Positions 21,297-29,227 of a DNA stretch of 33,099 nt are shown in pieces. The notes below the pieces were generated by a model. That model did not search any database, was not told where the DNA came from, and saw only the letters and a list, made by a program, of their open reading frames with translations. Within the stretch, counting starts at the first letter, position 1. The number at the start of each line of letters is the position of its first letter. Origin of the DNA: Candidatus Sulfopaludibacter sp. SbA3 (GTDB lineage Bacteria; Acidobacteriota; Terriglobia; 20CM-2-55-15); the NCBI GenBank assembly GCA_945865815.1, contig CAMBFR010000042.1, positions 1 through 33,099 of the forward strand, written 5' to 3'. A program made the translations under genes and the position numbers.

Positions 21297-22040
21297 TTAT
21301 CTTCGAGACGCAATCTTGATCTCGAATATCTTCGGCCACAATTTGCCGGTTACGAACAAGCGATCCGTCCGCGAGTCGTAGGCAATCCCATTCAGAACGG
21401 CGTCGGCTGAGGTCACCTCGCCGGGACTTAGCAGCCCGCGAAGGTCGATCCAGCCCAAAACATCTCCTGTTTGCGGCGAAATTCGGGCGATTCGATCCGT
21501 CTGCCAGACATTCGCCCAGATTTCGCCACGAACATACTCCAGTTCGTTCAATTGCCGGACCGGCATACCTCGATCACGCACTCTCAGCCTTCCGGTTTCC
21601 TGGAAAGACAGCGGGTCGAGAAAACGAAGCGTGTCCGTACCGTCACTCAGGATCAGCCTCCGGCCGTCGTTGGTGAGACCCCATCCCTCGCCACTGTATG
21701 AAAAACTTCGTTTGACCTTCAGAGACGCGCGATCGTAAACAAACCCGGTATTCGTGGTCCACGTGAGCTGCAGAAGATCGGCGCCCCAGTTGGTAAGCCC
21801 CTCGCCAAAGTACGCCGCCGGCAGGGCGTACTCCTGGAGTACCTTCCCTGTCTGCAATTCCGTCTTGCGAACGCTGGACCTTCCGGCAAGACCCGTTCCC
21901 TCATAGAGGAAACCATCCAGATAAATCAGGCCCTGCGTGAATGCATTTCGATCGTGAGGAAAGACACGCACAACCTCATACCCGGCGACTGGCGCCGGAG
22001 CAGTAGCCTGGAGAATGAGACTCAGTAGTAGAGACAGCAT
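21297..22040 (-). CDS. Glutaminyl-peptide cyclotransferase (plant/bacterial beta-propeller type)
   Basis: This 247-residue secreted enzyme turns N-terminal glutamine of peptides into pyroglutamate with release of ammonia. The five-bladed propeller family is recognised by VVRVFPHDRNAFTQGLIY, FLYEGTGLAGRSSVRK, LTWTTNTGFVYDR, GEGWGLTNDGRRLILSDGT and LNELEYVRGEIWANVW. The signal segment MLSLLLSLILQATA lacks a positive n-region: the codons just upstream (KVILSS) would supply a Lys but contain no ATG, GTG or TTG, and an AGGAGT site lies there. The start is therefore uncertain by a few codons. It stands in an operon between GNAT and AhpD-like genes, with two M28 peptidases nearby, suggesting shared peptide modification. 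Confidence 0.92.
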   Translation of the reverse strand: MLSLLLSLILQATAPAPVAGYEVVRVFPHDRNAFTQGLIYLDGFLYEGTGLAGRSSVRKTELQTGKVLQEYALPAAYFGEGLTNWGADLLQLTWTTNTGFVYDRASLKVKRSFSYSGEGWGLTNDGRRLILSDGTDTLRFLDPLSFQETGRLRVRDRGMPVRQLNELEYVRGEIWANVWQTDRIARISPQTGDVLGWIDLRGLLSPGEVTSADAVLNGIAYDSRTDRLFVTGKLWPKIFEIKIASRR

Positions 22041-22062
22041 GGACGAAAGGATGACTTTACTC

Positions 22063-22572
22063 CTATTCCTCCGTTAACAGCTTCTCAATGATTGTCTCGT
22101 CCACGTACCGTCCTTTGATCTTTGCCTGCCGGCGCGCCGTTCCAACGATTTCAAATCCGTGATGACGATATGTCGACAAGGCAGCCGGGTTGTCGGCTCG
22201 TACGAATGTGAATATTTTCTCGTAGTCCTTGTGGCGCGCCGCCTGAAACATCGCTTCAAAAAGCCGCTTCGCAACGCCCTGACGGCGGCTGGTCTCGGCC
22301 ACATAGGTACCTAGAACCCCAACGTGGTCGAATGCATGCGTGTAGCTCGCAAAAGGTTCCATGCTTTGAAAGCCCAGTATCTGCCCGTCCGGCTCTCGAG
22401 CGGCTACAAGAAAAATGCCGCGCGGCGGATGATTCCGGATGTAATTGCGTTCTTCCTCCACGCTGAATGGAGTATCAAACGCAGTGAAGGCGCCGGCCTC
22501 AATAATAGGAGTCAGTATTCGGACGATGTCGTCCGCGTCTTCCGGAACCGCTTCCCGAACAATCAGGTTCAT
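22063..22572 (-). CDS. GNAT family N-acetyltransferase
   Basis: This 169-residue acetyltransferase shows the GNAT core: VREAVPEDADDIVRI at the N-terminus, LGFQSMEPFASYTHAFDHVGVLGTYV (beta-strands 3-4), the acetyl-CoA loop ETSRRQGVAKRLFEAM (R/Q-x-x-G-x-A) and VRADNPAALSTYRHHGFEIVG. It is similar to the phosphinothricin/amino-acid N-acetyltransferase branch. The substrate is unknown. Its ATG overlaps the stop of the M28 peptidase gene by 4 nt, so translation is coupled. It is probably cytoplasmic, unlike its exported neighbours. Confidence 0.92.
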   Translation of the reverse strand: MNLIVREAVPEDADDIVRILTPIIEAGAFTAFDTPFSVEEERNYIRNHPPRGIFLVAAREPDGQILGFQSMEPFASYTHAFDHVGVLGTYVAETSRRQGVAKRLFEAMFQAARHKDYEKIFTFVRADNPAALSTYRHHGFEIVGTARRQAKIKGRYVDETIIEKLLTEE

Positions 22573-24287
22573 GGAGTAACCCCCAACCGCGCGGCGATCT
22601 CCCGATACCTTCTTTCCAGCGCGCTGAGGTCGCCTGTGACGGAGCCCGCCGGAAATACGCCCGCCCCATATGCTGCCGCGGCTGTGTCGTGGGCCTTGCT
22701 GATGATTTCCTGGGCGCTCGCATAGTCGCGGCTGAGATTCGCCGCCGTGCTTCCCTCGATAAGGGTTGCCGCCTCGCCCTTGGCCTTCTCAATCCGCATG
22801 CGCAGGATGGCGCGGCCGCGCTCGGCAAAAGGATCCGCGCCGGTTGCGTCCCGCCGCACAACGTATGAAGCGAGAGCTACTCCGAAGAAGACCGAGCGCT
22901 TCAGCGTGGTTGCGTCAATGTGTTCAATGGAGTCTTCGCTGGTGTGGATGTAATGAAACGATGGATAGGCGAAGCTGATCGACGGAATGTCGCGGCCCTG
23001 CTTTTCGAACACGATGTGATCGGTTAGCTCCGCATACTGCCAGGAACGGTATGTCAGCGGCTCGTCCTGCCTGCCGGTCGGAGCGACAAACAACGGGTTC
23101 GGCTTGTGATAGACGTCGGCGTAGTTGTTCTGCATGTATTCGCAGAGGTCCTCAAACAAGTCATTGGCAAGAGTCGGCAGCCGATCGGGTTCGCGAATGA
23201 AGACCAGATCGTTCCGATAGTCCTTGTCGCCGCCGGCCTGGTCGATATTGATATTGAGCGCGATTTTGCTCGCTTCCCCGGGCTTGTTCTGGAAGTAGGC
23301 TTCCGTCCCCCGGATTTCGGTAACCCACCAGAAGCGGATGGTGTGCGTGGGCGCCGGCAGCACTCCGGCTTTGATAAGCGACGTGAGCGTTCGCGCAATT
23401 TCGAGCAATGCGGCGCTTCCGGAGGCATTGTCGTTTGCCCCCGGATTCTGGTGATCGAGGTGTGCCGAAAATACGAGGTCGCGAGGCGCCGCGGCCGTTG
23501 AACCCGGAATTTCAGCGGTCACCATCTCGAATTTGCCCGGCGAATATGAAGTAGCGCGCACATGCGCGCGTACGCGGACCTTCTGGCCCGCGCTCATCCG
23601 CCTGCTCAATGCCATGCCGGCGGAAGGCGAAAGCATGAATGCGAATCCGCCCGGTCTGCCCTGCGCATCGTTCGCAGCAATGGTGTTCCAGCTCACGGCG
23701 TCCGCTGAAGGCTCGACGCCAAAGAAGCTGCTGGAAGAATAGGACACGATTCCCGCGGCCCCGCGCTGGAAAACGGCCTGTGCCTGCACGCGGCGGGGCG
23801 CACCCGATGTCAGCACTATCTTGCCGGCCACATCGAGACCGGCGTAATTCGCGGCGGCTGTTCCCTGGCCCACGTCGATCAGTTCGGATTCGACATCCGC
23901 GCTGCCGCTGTTACCCGCCAGCGCGACGGGCACAAGACGCATGTCCGCCAGGCGGAGAACCTGCGGCTCGATCATCATGAGTTCCGCCTCGACCGGATCC
24001 CATCCCGCGCTGTTCGCATCGAACGACTCGATCTGAACTTTCTGTAGACCGATCTTGCGCGCTTCGCCGGCAACGTACTCGGCCGCCTGATGAAAGCCGT
24101 TGGAGACCGGATAGCGCGCAATCGAACTGAGGGCCTTTGTGTGGGCGTACGTGTTCTCGCCGGATGCTTCGTTCAATATCGCGCGAATCGTCGGCTCATC
24201 GATAAACGTCGATCGCTTGCTGCCAAGAACCTGGGCGTGGCTGAGAGCCGGGAAGAGTAACGCGATAAGAACGATCTTTACTTTCAT
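22569..24287 (-). CDS. M28 family peptidase, secreted, with PA-like insert
   Basis: This protein of about 572 residues has a signal peptide (MKVKIVLIAL, ending SHAQ). Residues about 120-225 resemble a protease-associated domain (LIDVGQGTAAANYAGLDVAGKIVLTSG). The M28 core follows: VFSAHLDHQNPGANDNASGS (His and Asp ligands), WWVTEIRGTEAYF, ALNINIDQAG, and SFHYIHTSEDSIEHID (His ligand). In the catalytic pair the usual Glu-Glu is Glu-Ile, so the second Glu ligand may be replaced, perhaps by the Glu five residues on; activity is therefore less certain. The start is the ATG at 24287: GGAGCGG lies just upstream and ATGA overlaps the preceding stop. A further upstream ATG at 24302 is rejected. Confidence 0.9.
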   Translation of the reverse strand: MKVKIVLIALLFPALSHAQVLGSKRSTFIDEPTIRAILNEASGENTYAHTKALSSIARYPVSNGFHQAAEYVAGEARKIGLQKVQIESFDANSAGWDPVEAELMMIEPQVLRLADMRLVPVALAGNSGSADVESELIDVGQGTAAANYAGLDVAGKIVLTSGAPRRVQAQAVFQRGAAGIVSYSSSSFFGVEPSADAVSWNTIAANDAQGRPGGFAFMLSPSAGMALSRRMSAGQKVRVRAHVRATSYSPGKFEMVTAEIPGSTAAAPRDLVFSAHLDHQNPGANDNASGSAALLEIARTLTSLIKAGVLPAPTHTIRFWWVTEIRGTEAYFQNKPGEASKIALNINIDQAGGDKDYRNDLVFIREPDRLPTLANDLFEDLCEYMQNNYADVYHKPNPLFVAPTGRQDEPLTYRSWQYAELTDHIVFEKQGRDIPSISFAYPSFHYIHTSEDSIEHIDATTLKRSVFFGVALASYVVRRDATGADPFAERGRAILRMRIEKAKGEAATLIEGSTAANLSRDYASAQEIISKAHDTAAAAYGAGVFPAGSVTGDLSALERRYREIAARLGVTP

Positions 24288-25000
24288 TGTTGTCCGCTCC
24301 ATTCAAGCAATGGATCGAGCCCCTCGAGGGGCCCCTGGTGACCGAACGCCAGATACCGAATCTCACTGCGCCGTCCGCGAAGACGCTCGGCCAGTTCCTG
24401 GAGTGACTGCCGGTTGAGCGCGGGATCCATCGAAAAGATGCGTATTGCAGGCGCCAGCATTCCGTTAGACGACGCGACAGCGCTGTCTCCAAAAAACAGT
24501 ACGCCGTGTACCAGGTAAGCGGCGCTGTCGGCAGTATGTCCGGGCAAAGCGAAGACTTCCACTCGGGTCCCATCGAGATCCAGGACTTCGCCGTCGGACA
24601 CTCGCCGTGTAACCGGCTCGTCATCAGGATCAAGGCCATAGACCTCGGCCATGGGAAACGCCCGGGCGCCTCGTGTGTGATCGCCATGGCCGTGGGTGAA
24701 CAGGATGGCGCGAACATCTTCAGGAGTTTTTCCGAGCCGAGTCAGTGCCGCGCGGATCGCCGCGGCCTCCGGGTCGAGCGTGGCGTCGATCAGTCCGAAG
24801 CCGCCGTCTTCGAGCCGGAACAGGTATGCGGCAACCTTCATCATCGCCGCATCGACCGTCACGACAGTGACGGCCCCGTCGGCAATCGCGGCGCCGTCCT
24901 CCAGTGGAAGACCACTGGTGATAAAGATCCAGACGCCGGCGGCTCCCAGGACGACCAGGGCGACGATTCCGATCAGCACATATTTGATATAGCGGCGCAT
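24284..25000 (-). CDS. Membrane-anchored metallo-beta-lactamase fold hydrolase
   Basis: This 238-residue protein has an N-terminal membrane helix (residues 8-28, MRRYIKYVLIG) and an MBL domain. The zinc motif LFTHGHGDHTRGA gives His103, His105, Asp107 and His108. Further ligands are the His in ALPGHTADSAAY, the Asp in VLFFGDSAV and the late His in YLAFGHQGPLEGL. It is probably a hydrolase of the glyoxalase II-like broad class; the substrate is unknown. It is the first gene of the six-gene operon, overlapping the M28 gene by 4 nt. A longer frame to 25303 runs through a palindromic repeat and the end of the next gene and is rejected. The binding site before the ATG is weak. Confidence 0.9.
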   Translation of the reverse strand: MRRYIKYVLIGIVALVVLGAAGVWIFITSGLPLEDGAAIADGAVTVVTVDAAMMKVAAYLFRLEDGGFGLIDATLDPEAAAIRAALTRLGKTPEDVRAILFTHGHGDHTRGARAFPMAEVYGLDPDDEPVTRRVSDGEVLDLDGTRVEVFALPGHTADSAAYLVHGVLFFGDSAVASSNGMLAPAIRIFSMDPALNRQSLQELAERLRGRRSEIRYLAFGHQGPLEGLDPLLEWSGQQ

Positions 25001-25052
25001 TCTTCGGTTTGCGAAGGCACTATTAGACCACTGGGCAGGTCTCAGCTCAAAG

Positions 25053-25161
25053 GCCCTCACCCGCCGCTTCGCGGCACCCTCTCCGGGTGGGAGAGGGACA
25101 GCCCCGCGGAATGTGTCCTTCTCCCTCCGGGAGAAGGTGGCCCGAAGGGCCGGATGAGGGC
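25053..25161. repeat. REPIN-like element, family C
   Basis: Two inverted 45-nt arms (25053-25097 and 25117-25161) each contain two hairpins. The first hairpin is GCCGC-TTC-GCGGC in one arm and GGCCC-TTC-GGGCC in the other: both strands of the stem changed together. The second is built from CTCTCC/GGGAGAG or CTTCTCC/GGAGAAGG. Similar CCCTCATCC-type repeats are widespread in bacterial genomes. It lies between the PQQ dehydrogenase stop (25180) and the MBL start (25000). Confidence 0.85.
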
Positions 25162-25179
25162 TGATGGAATTACGAAGCT

Positions 25180-26802
25180 CTATTGAGGTAGCGCCCAGGC
25201 GGTCAGTGTGGCGCCTGCAGGTACGAGGAGGTATTGCCTGCCGTCGACCATATAGGTGACTGGTGAAGTGCCATGCATGGTTGCGCCCATCTGATAGTGC
25301 CACAGGAGTTGACCTGTGCGGGAGTTGAGTGCCAGCAGGTTGCCTTCAGCGTCTCCGCTGAAGATCAGGCCCGCGGCGGTCGTCATCAGTCCGGCGGTCG
25401 ATGGTGTGATGTACTTGAATTCCCATTTCCGTTCGCCTGTTGCCGGGTCGATGGCACGCAAAGCCCCGAAGGCGGGTTCGGACTGGAGACGCTGCCCTGC
25501 GCCTCCGGTGTAGCGCTGGCCCGGCTCGTATTCGGGTTTCCAGGAATAGTAGGTCATGCAGACTTCGCGCGCGTTCACGAAGAAGTTTTGTGTAGCGGGA
25601 TCAAATGAAGGCTGCCAGAAATTGGTGCCGCCAGTGAGGTCAGGGCAGGTTACGGAGCCCTCCTCAGTCGGAATATTCCCGGGCAGAAGCACGGGTCTGC
25701 CATCGGCGCCAATTTCTGTAGCCCACGTCGTTTTCACAAAGGGTTTGGCGACGATCGGCTTGCCGGTTGTTCGATCAAGCGTGTAATAAAAGCCGTTACG
25801 ATTGGCAAACATCACCACTTTACGTGGCTGTCCTCCGATGATCAGGTCTGCAAGAATCGGCACTTCTGTGGCATCCCAGTCGTGCACGTCCCCGGGTGTG
25901 AACTGGTAGTGCCAGCGGAGTTCCCCCGTATCGGCGTCGAGCGCAACCAGCGAGTTGCTGTAGAGGTTGTCTCCCTTGCGGCTTTCGCTGTAGTAGTCAG
26001 GCCCCGGATTGCCGATGCCATACATCAGGAGATTCTGTTGCGGATCATACGCGCCCGTGACCCAGACGCTGGCGCCGCCGATCTTCCACGAATCGCCGGC
26101 CCAGGTGTCGTTTCCGGGTTCACCGGGTCCCGGGATAGTGTAAAAGCGCCAGGCCCGATTACCTGTCTGCGCATCGAACGCCTCGATGTATCCCCGGATG
26201 CCATACTCGCCCCCTGCTACTCCAACGATTACCTTGTCTTTGACCGCAAGCGGCGCAATCGTGGACGAGTAACCGACCTTGTAATCGCCGAGCGTCGCGT
26301 CCCACATCACGGAACCGGTTTTCGCATCGAGCGCAATCAGGTGCGCGTCGAGTGTCGCCATGTAGAGTTTGTCACCGAGCATGGCGAAACCGCGGTTGAC
26401 GAGCCCGCAGCAGGCGGTCAGGTTTGACGGCAATTCCCGGCGGTAGCGCCATATCTGCCGCCCCGTTCGCGCATCTATCGCCCATGCCACATTTTGCGGT
26501 CCGGTGACGTACAGGACGTTGTCTCGAAAGAGAGAAGTCGTTTCGAAGTTGCCCAGCACGCCCGTCTGAAATGTCCACTGCGGTGCGAGCTTGCTGACGT
26601 TGTCCGGCGTGATTTGCGTCAGCGGACTGTAGCGCCGATTGGAGTAATCCCCTCCAAAAGTCAGCCATCGCGAGCCATCGGCAGGCAGTCCGCCGAGTAT
26701 TTCCTCCGGGGTTACCAGAGATGGCAACTGCTGCGCCACAAGAAGGGCGGCCCCGATGCACATGAGCGATGCGAAAGCGGCGAGTCGAGCAAAAGCGCGC
26801 AT
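25180..26802 (-). CDS. PQQ-dependent alcohol dehydrogenase, probably lanthanide-type
   Basis: This 540-residue eight-bladed quinoprotein of the methanol/ethanol dehydrogenase family has a signal peptide ending LLVAQ. The vicinal disulfide that covers PQQ is Cys131-Cys132 (NLTACCGLV). Metal ligands in order are Glu199 (VAGGEYG), Asn265 (GIGNPGPDY) and Asp308 (GDVHDWDATE). Asp310, two residues after the catalytic Asp, matches the extra Asp that marks lanthanide-dependent XoxF/PedH enzymes; calcium enzymes have a small residue there. It lacks the C-terminal heme domain of quinohemoproteins, so electrons probably go to the diheme cytochrome encoded just upstream (8-bp gap; AGGAGG overlaps its stop). 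The substrate is an alcohol or aldehyde of unknown identity. Confidence 0.92.
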   Translation of the reverse strand: MRAFARLAAFASLMCIGAALLVAQQLPSLVTPEEILGGLPADGSRWLTFGGDYSNRRYSPLTQITPDNVSKLAPQWTFQTGVLGNFETTSLFRDNVLYVTGPQNVAWAIDARTGRQIWRYRRELPSNLTACCGLVNRGFAMLGDKLYMATLDAHLIALDAKTGSVMWDATLGDYKVGYSSTIAPLAVKDKVIVGVAGGEYGIRGYIEAFDAQTGNRAWRFYTIPGPGEPGNDTWAGDSWKIGGASVWVTGAYDPQQNLLMYGIGNPGPDYYSESRKGDNLYSNSLVALDADTGELRWHYQFTPGDVHDWDATEVPILADLIIGGQPRKVVMFANRNGFYYTLDRTTGKPIVAKPFVKTTWATEIGADGRPVLLPGNIPTEEGSVTCPDLTGGTNFWQPSFDPATQNFFVNAREVCMTYYSWKPEYEPGQRYTGGAGQRLQSEPAFGALRAIDPATGERKWEFKYITPSTAGLMTTAAGLIFSGDAEGNLLALNSRTGQLLWHYQMGATMHGTSPVTYMVDGRQYLLVPAGATLTAWALPQ

Positions 26803-26810
26803 GAAACCTC

Positions 26811-27614
26811 CTATTGGCGTACCGCGGGATCAAAACCGCGGAGCGTCTGCAAATAGCGGACAACATCGTCGAGATCGCTTTCGCTGAGACGATCCGGACC
26901 GAAAAGCGGCATTGCGGACCTGGTTACATCCACAACGGATTTCACCTTATCCTTCTCATATCCCTGGATCCGTTCTCGAGTGTCCATGATTTGAACGGAG
27001 AAGAGATCCTCGTTTTTCTTGACGCCCTGGATGGGCGGGCCCGATGCGGGCGTGATCGTGACAGGAGCAAAGCCCGGCCGAAAATCCTCGGCGCCACGCC
27101 GAATCCGGATTTTCATCGCCTCAACCGACCTTGACGCGCCGATGCGCGAGAGGTTGGGCCCCAGGCGTCCTCCAACACCGCCGACGCGGTGACATCCGAT
27201 ACAGCTGGCGCGGAAGATGCGCTCGCCATTCTCTGCATTGCCTCGAGGTGGATCCGTCGGAGCGGGCGCGGCAAGAGTGCGCAGATACGCCAGCATCTGC
27301 CAGATTTCGCGGTCGGAAGTGCGCGGCGCAATAAACGCCGGCATTTCGGTTTCGGGAATACCAGTTCGGATGGTTCGAAATAAACCGGCGTCCGTGCGGC
27401 CCGATGCCCAGATCTGCGTGATGTCGGGACCACGAACACCATGAGCATCCGTTCCGTGACAGTCTGCGCATCTCTGCCGGAATCCACCCATGCCGGCCTG
27501 TATGGCAACCGGGTCCCCTTCAAACGGGTTCTTCTCAGGAAGATCCTGGGCCGTCAGCCAGGGAACGGCAGCAAGCGCCAAAACGAGCGCGGCAATCGCT
27601 CGATTCCATGTCAT
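26811..27614 (-). CDS. Secreted diheme cytochrome c
   Basis: This 267-residue protein has a signal peptide (MTWNRAIAALVLAL, ending LTAQ) and two heme c attachment motifs, CADCH (Cys49, Cys52, His53) and CIGCH (Cys138, Cys141, His142). Distal Met candidates are in ETEMPAFI and in the C-terminal SAMPLFGPD. It is the likely electron acceptor of the PQQ dehydrogenase encoded next in the operon. The C-terminal region after the second heme (GFAPVTITPASGPPIQGV) resembles domains seen in related PQQ-associated cytochromes. The start is the ATG at 27614, preceded by GGAGGTG; an in-frame start at 27695 would precede the signal peptide and is rejected. Confidence 0.92.
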   Translation of the reverse strand: MTWNRAIAALVLALAAVPWLTAQDLPEKNPFEGDPVAIQAGMGGFRQRCADCHGTDAHGVRGPDITQIWASGRTDAGLFRTIRTGIPETEMPAFIAPRTSDREIWQMLAYLRTLAAPAPTDPPRGNAENGERIFRASCIGCHRVGGVGGRLGPNLSRIGASRSVEAMKIRIRRGAEDFRPGFAPVTITPASGPPIQGVKKNEDLFSVQIMDTRERIQGYEKDKVKSVVDVTRSAMPLFGPDRLSESDLDDVVRYLQTLRGFDPAVRQ

Positions 27615-27714
27615 GGGAGAGCACCTCCGGTATTCAGATGGATTCCTGCGCGTCACTGGCAGCGGCAGAGTGATCGCGAAAGAGTAACAGAACAAGATTT
27701 AGGATGAATCCGGC

Positions 27715-27795
27715 ATGAAGAGTACGACCATCACTATCGAATTAGCAAAAACTCTTTTCGCGATAGAATCGGCGGCGAGGAGGCCCTATGAATAG
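27715..27795 (+). pseudogene. N-terminal fragment of an IS110-family transposase
   Basis: Twenty-six codons begin MKSTTITIELAKTLFAI and then lose similarity before a stop. IS110-family transposases (DEDD type) begin with a TT-x-GIDLAK-x-VF motif whose Asp is catalytic; here that position is Glu (IELAK). The remaining 300 or so residues are missing. The fragment ends inside the amidohydrolase start region and contributes the promoter and ribosome binding site sequence of that gene. The short length keeps the call moderate. Confidence 0.5.
27742..27769 (+). promoter_or_regulatory. Promoter of the amidohydrolase gene
   Basis: TTAGCA (27742-27747) and TAGAAT (27764-27769) are separated by 16 nt. 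The start of transcription would lie near 27776, followed at once by GAGGAGG (27777-27783) and the ATG at 27788. The -35 box lies inside the transposase remnant. Confidence 0.45.
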
Positions 27796-29170
27796 GTCCG
27801 CGCTGGTGATTGCCGGTTGCCTGCTTTTCGCTACCGCCTGTTCGGCTCCCGAAGTCCAGACTCCGGCGGCATCCGCGCAGGTAACGATATTCGAGGGCGC
27901 CACGCTGATTACCGGTGACGGCAGTCCGCCGCTTGAGAATTCCGCCTTCATCGTCGAGAACGACCGGTTCACGCGAGTCGGCCGGAAGGGCGAGCTTGAA
28001 CCACTCCCGGGCGCGGCTCGCGTAGATCTGACCGGCAAAACCGTGCTCCCGGCGCTGATCGACGCACATTCGCACATCGGGTACATGAAGAACGTGAGCA
28101 GCGGACCGCAGAACTACACGCGTGAGAACATTCTTGACCACATGTACCGGCTCGCATACTTCGGAGTCGCCGCCAGCCAGGCGATGGGCACCGACTTCGG
28201 AGAGCTGCCGTTCCAACTCCGTGACGAACTGCTGGCTGGGAAGCACGCCGGCGCGGCGCGGTTCCTTACGGCCGGTCGAGGTCTGGCGCCAATCGACGAA
28301 ATCAGCCCCAATAACATGCGCCAGGCTGCGTTCGTAGTGACGACTGAGGAGGGAGCGCGCGCCTCGGTCCAGGAACTTGCTGCGCGAAAGGTAAAGATTA
28401 TTAAGACCTGGGTGGATGATCGCGGGGGGACCATCCAGAAGCTGACACCCAATCTGTATCGGGCAATCATCGACGAGGCGCACAAACAGAACCTTCGCGT
28501 AGCCGTCCACGCTACGGGTTTGGCGGACGCGAAAGATCTGCTGCGCGCCGGGGTCGACGTATTCGCGCACATGATGGGCGACGTCGATGACGAACTCGTC
28601 GACCTGTTCAAGCAGCACCCTGATACGGCAGTCTTGCTGGCGCTGGGAGGACCCCGGCGAACGATCTATGCACCGTGGCTCAATCCGCCGCACCCCCTCG
28701 TCGCAGAGACTGTCTTGCCCGAACAGATCAAGCGTTTACAGGACCGGCTTGCAGGCACGGCGCCGGCAGCGCTTGCCGAAGGCCGCCAGGCCTGGGATCG
28801 GCTGGCCCGCGGAATCGTCAGACTCAATGCTGCGGGCGTCAGGATCGGCGTCGGAACTGACGGCGGCGGACAAACCGGAGATCAGTTCATCGGCTGGACG
28901 ATGCACACGGAATTGGAAAACATGGTTGCCGCCGGCATGACACCGGCTCAGGTCCTCGTCGCAGCCACCCGGACTTCCGCTGAAATTCTCGGGCTCGATG
29001 ATCTCGGTATGGTAACCGCCGGCAAGAGCGCCGACTTTGTCGTACTCAACGCAAATCCCCTGAACGACATCACGAATACGAGAAACATCTCCAGCGTCTA
29101 TCTCCGCGGCAAGGAGGTCGAGCGGTCAAAGCTGAAAGCAGGATGGACGGGCGGCGGAAATGCAAATTAG
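27788..29170 (+). CDS. Amidohydrolase family lipoprotein
   Basis: This 460-residue metal-dependent hydrolase is of the imidazolonepropionase/prolidase-like branch. The signal peptide ends with a lipobox (LFATAC, Cys18), so the protein is membrane-anchored by lipid. Metal ligands are visible: His94 and His96 (DAHSHIGYM), a probable carboxylated Lys in KIIKTWVDD, His in RVAVHATG, His in VFAHMMGD and Asp in GVGTDGGG. The C-terminal return to the beta-sandwich reads GKSADFVVLNANPL. Members cleave cyclic amides or C-terminal dipeptides; the substrate is unknown. The ribosome binding site GGAGG precedes the ATG. It is a single-gene unit followed by a hairpin at 29181. Confidence 0.93.
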   Translation: MNRSALVIAGCLLFATACSAPEVQTPAASAQVTIFEGATLITGDGSPPLENSAFIVENDRFTRVGRKGELEPLPGAARVDLTGKTVLPALIDAHSHIGYMKNVSSGPQNYTRENILDHMYRLAYFGVAASQAMGTDFGELPFQLRDELLAGKHAGAARFLTAGRGLAPIDEISPNNMRQAAFVVTTEEGARASVQELAARKVKIIKTWVDDRGGTIQKLTPNLYRAIIDEAHKQNLRVAVHATGLADAKDLLRAGVDVFAHMMGDVDDELVDLFKQHPDTAVLLALGGPRRTIYAPWLNPPHPLVAETVLPEQIKRLQDRLAGTAPAALAEGRQAWDRLARGIVRLNAAGVRIGVGTDGGGQTGDQFIGWTMHTELENMVAAGMTPAQVLVAATRTSAEILGLDDLGMVTAGKSADFVVLNANPLNDITNTRNISSVYLRGKEVERSKLKAGWTGGGNAN

Positions 29171-29180
29171 ATCCGGGGAC

Positions 29181-29208
29181 CGGACGCGGGCGCCAAAGCC
29201 CGCGTCCG
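29181..29208. terminator. Strong hairpin between convergent genes, probable terminator
   Basis: An 11-bp perfect GC-rich stem (CGGACGCGGGC with GCCCGCGTCCG) has the loop GCCAAA. It stands 10 bp after the amidohydrolase stop and 19 bp from the fbaB stop on the other strand. There is no T tract on either side, so termination may need Rho or be partial. Confidence 0.6.
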
Positions 29209-29227
29209 TAAAACGAGGGGAAGAGGG

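Noticed and set aside
24284-25303. Longer form of the MBL-fold protein starting at 25303
   Set aside because: The extra 100 codons run through the family C repeat and into the end of the PQQ dehydrogenase gene. The ATG at 25000 begins a normal membrane anchor.
27696-27787. Complete small peptide gene at 27715
   Set aside because: The 26 codons match the start of IS110 transposases and overlap the next gene's start, so a relic is more likely than a real peptide.
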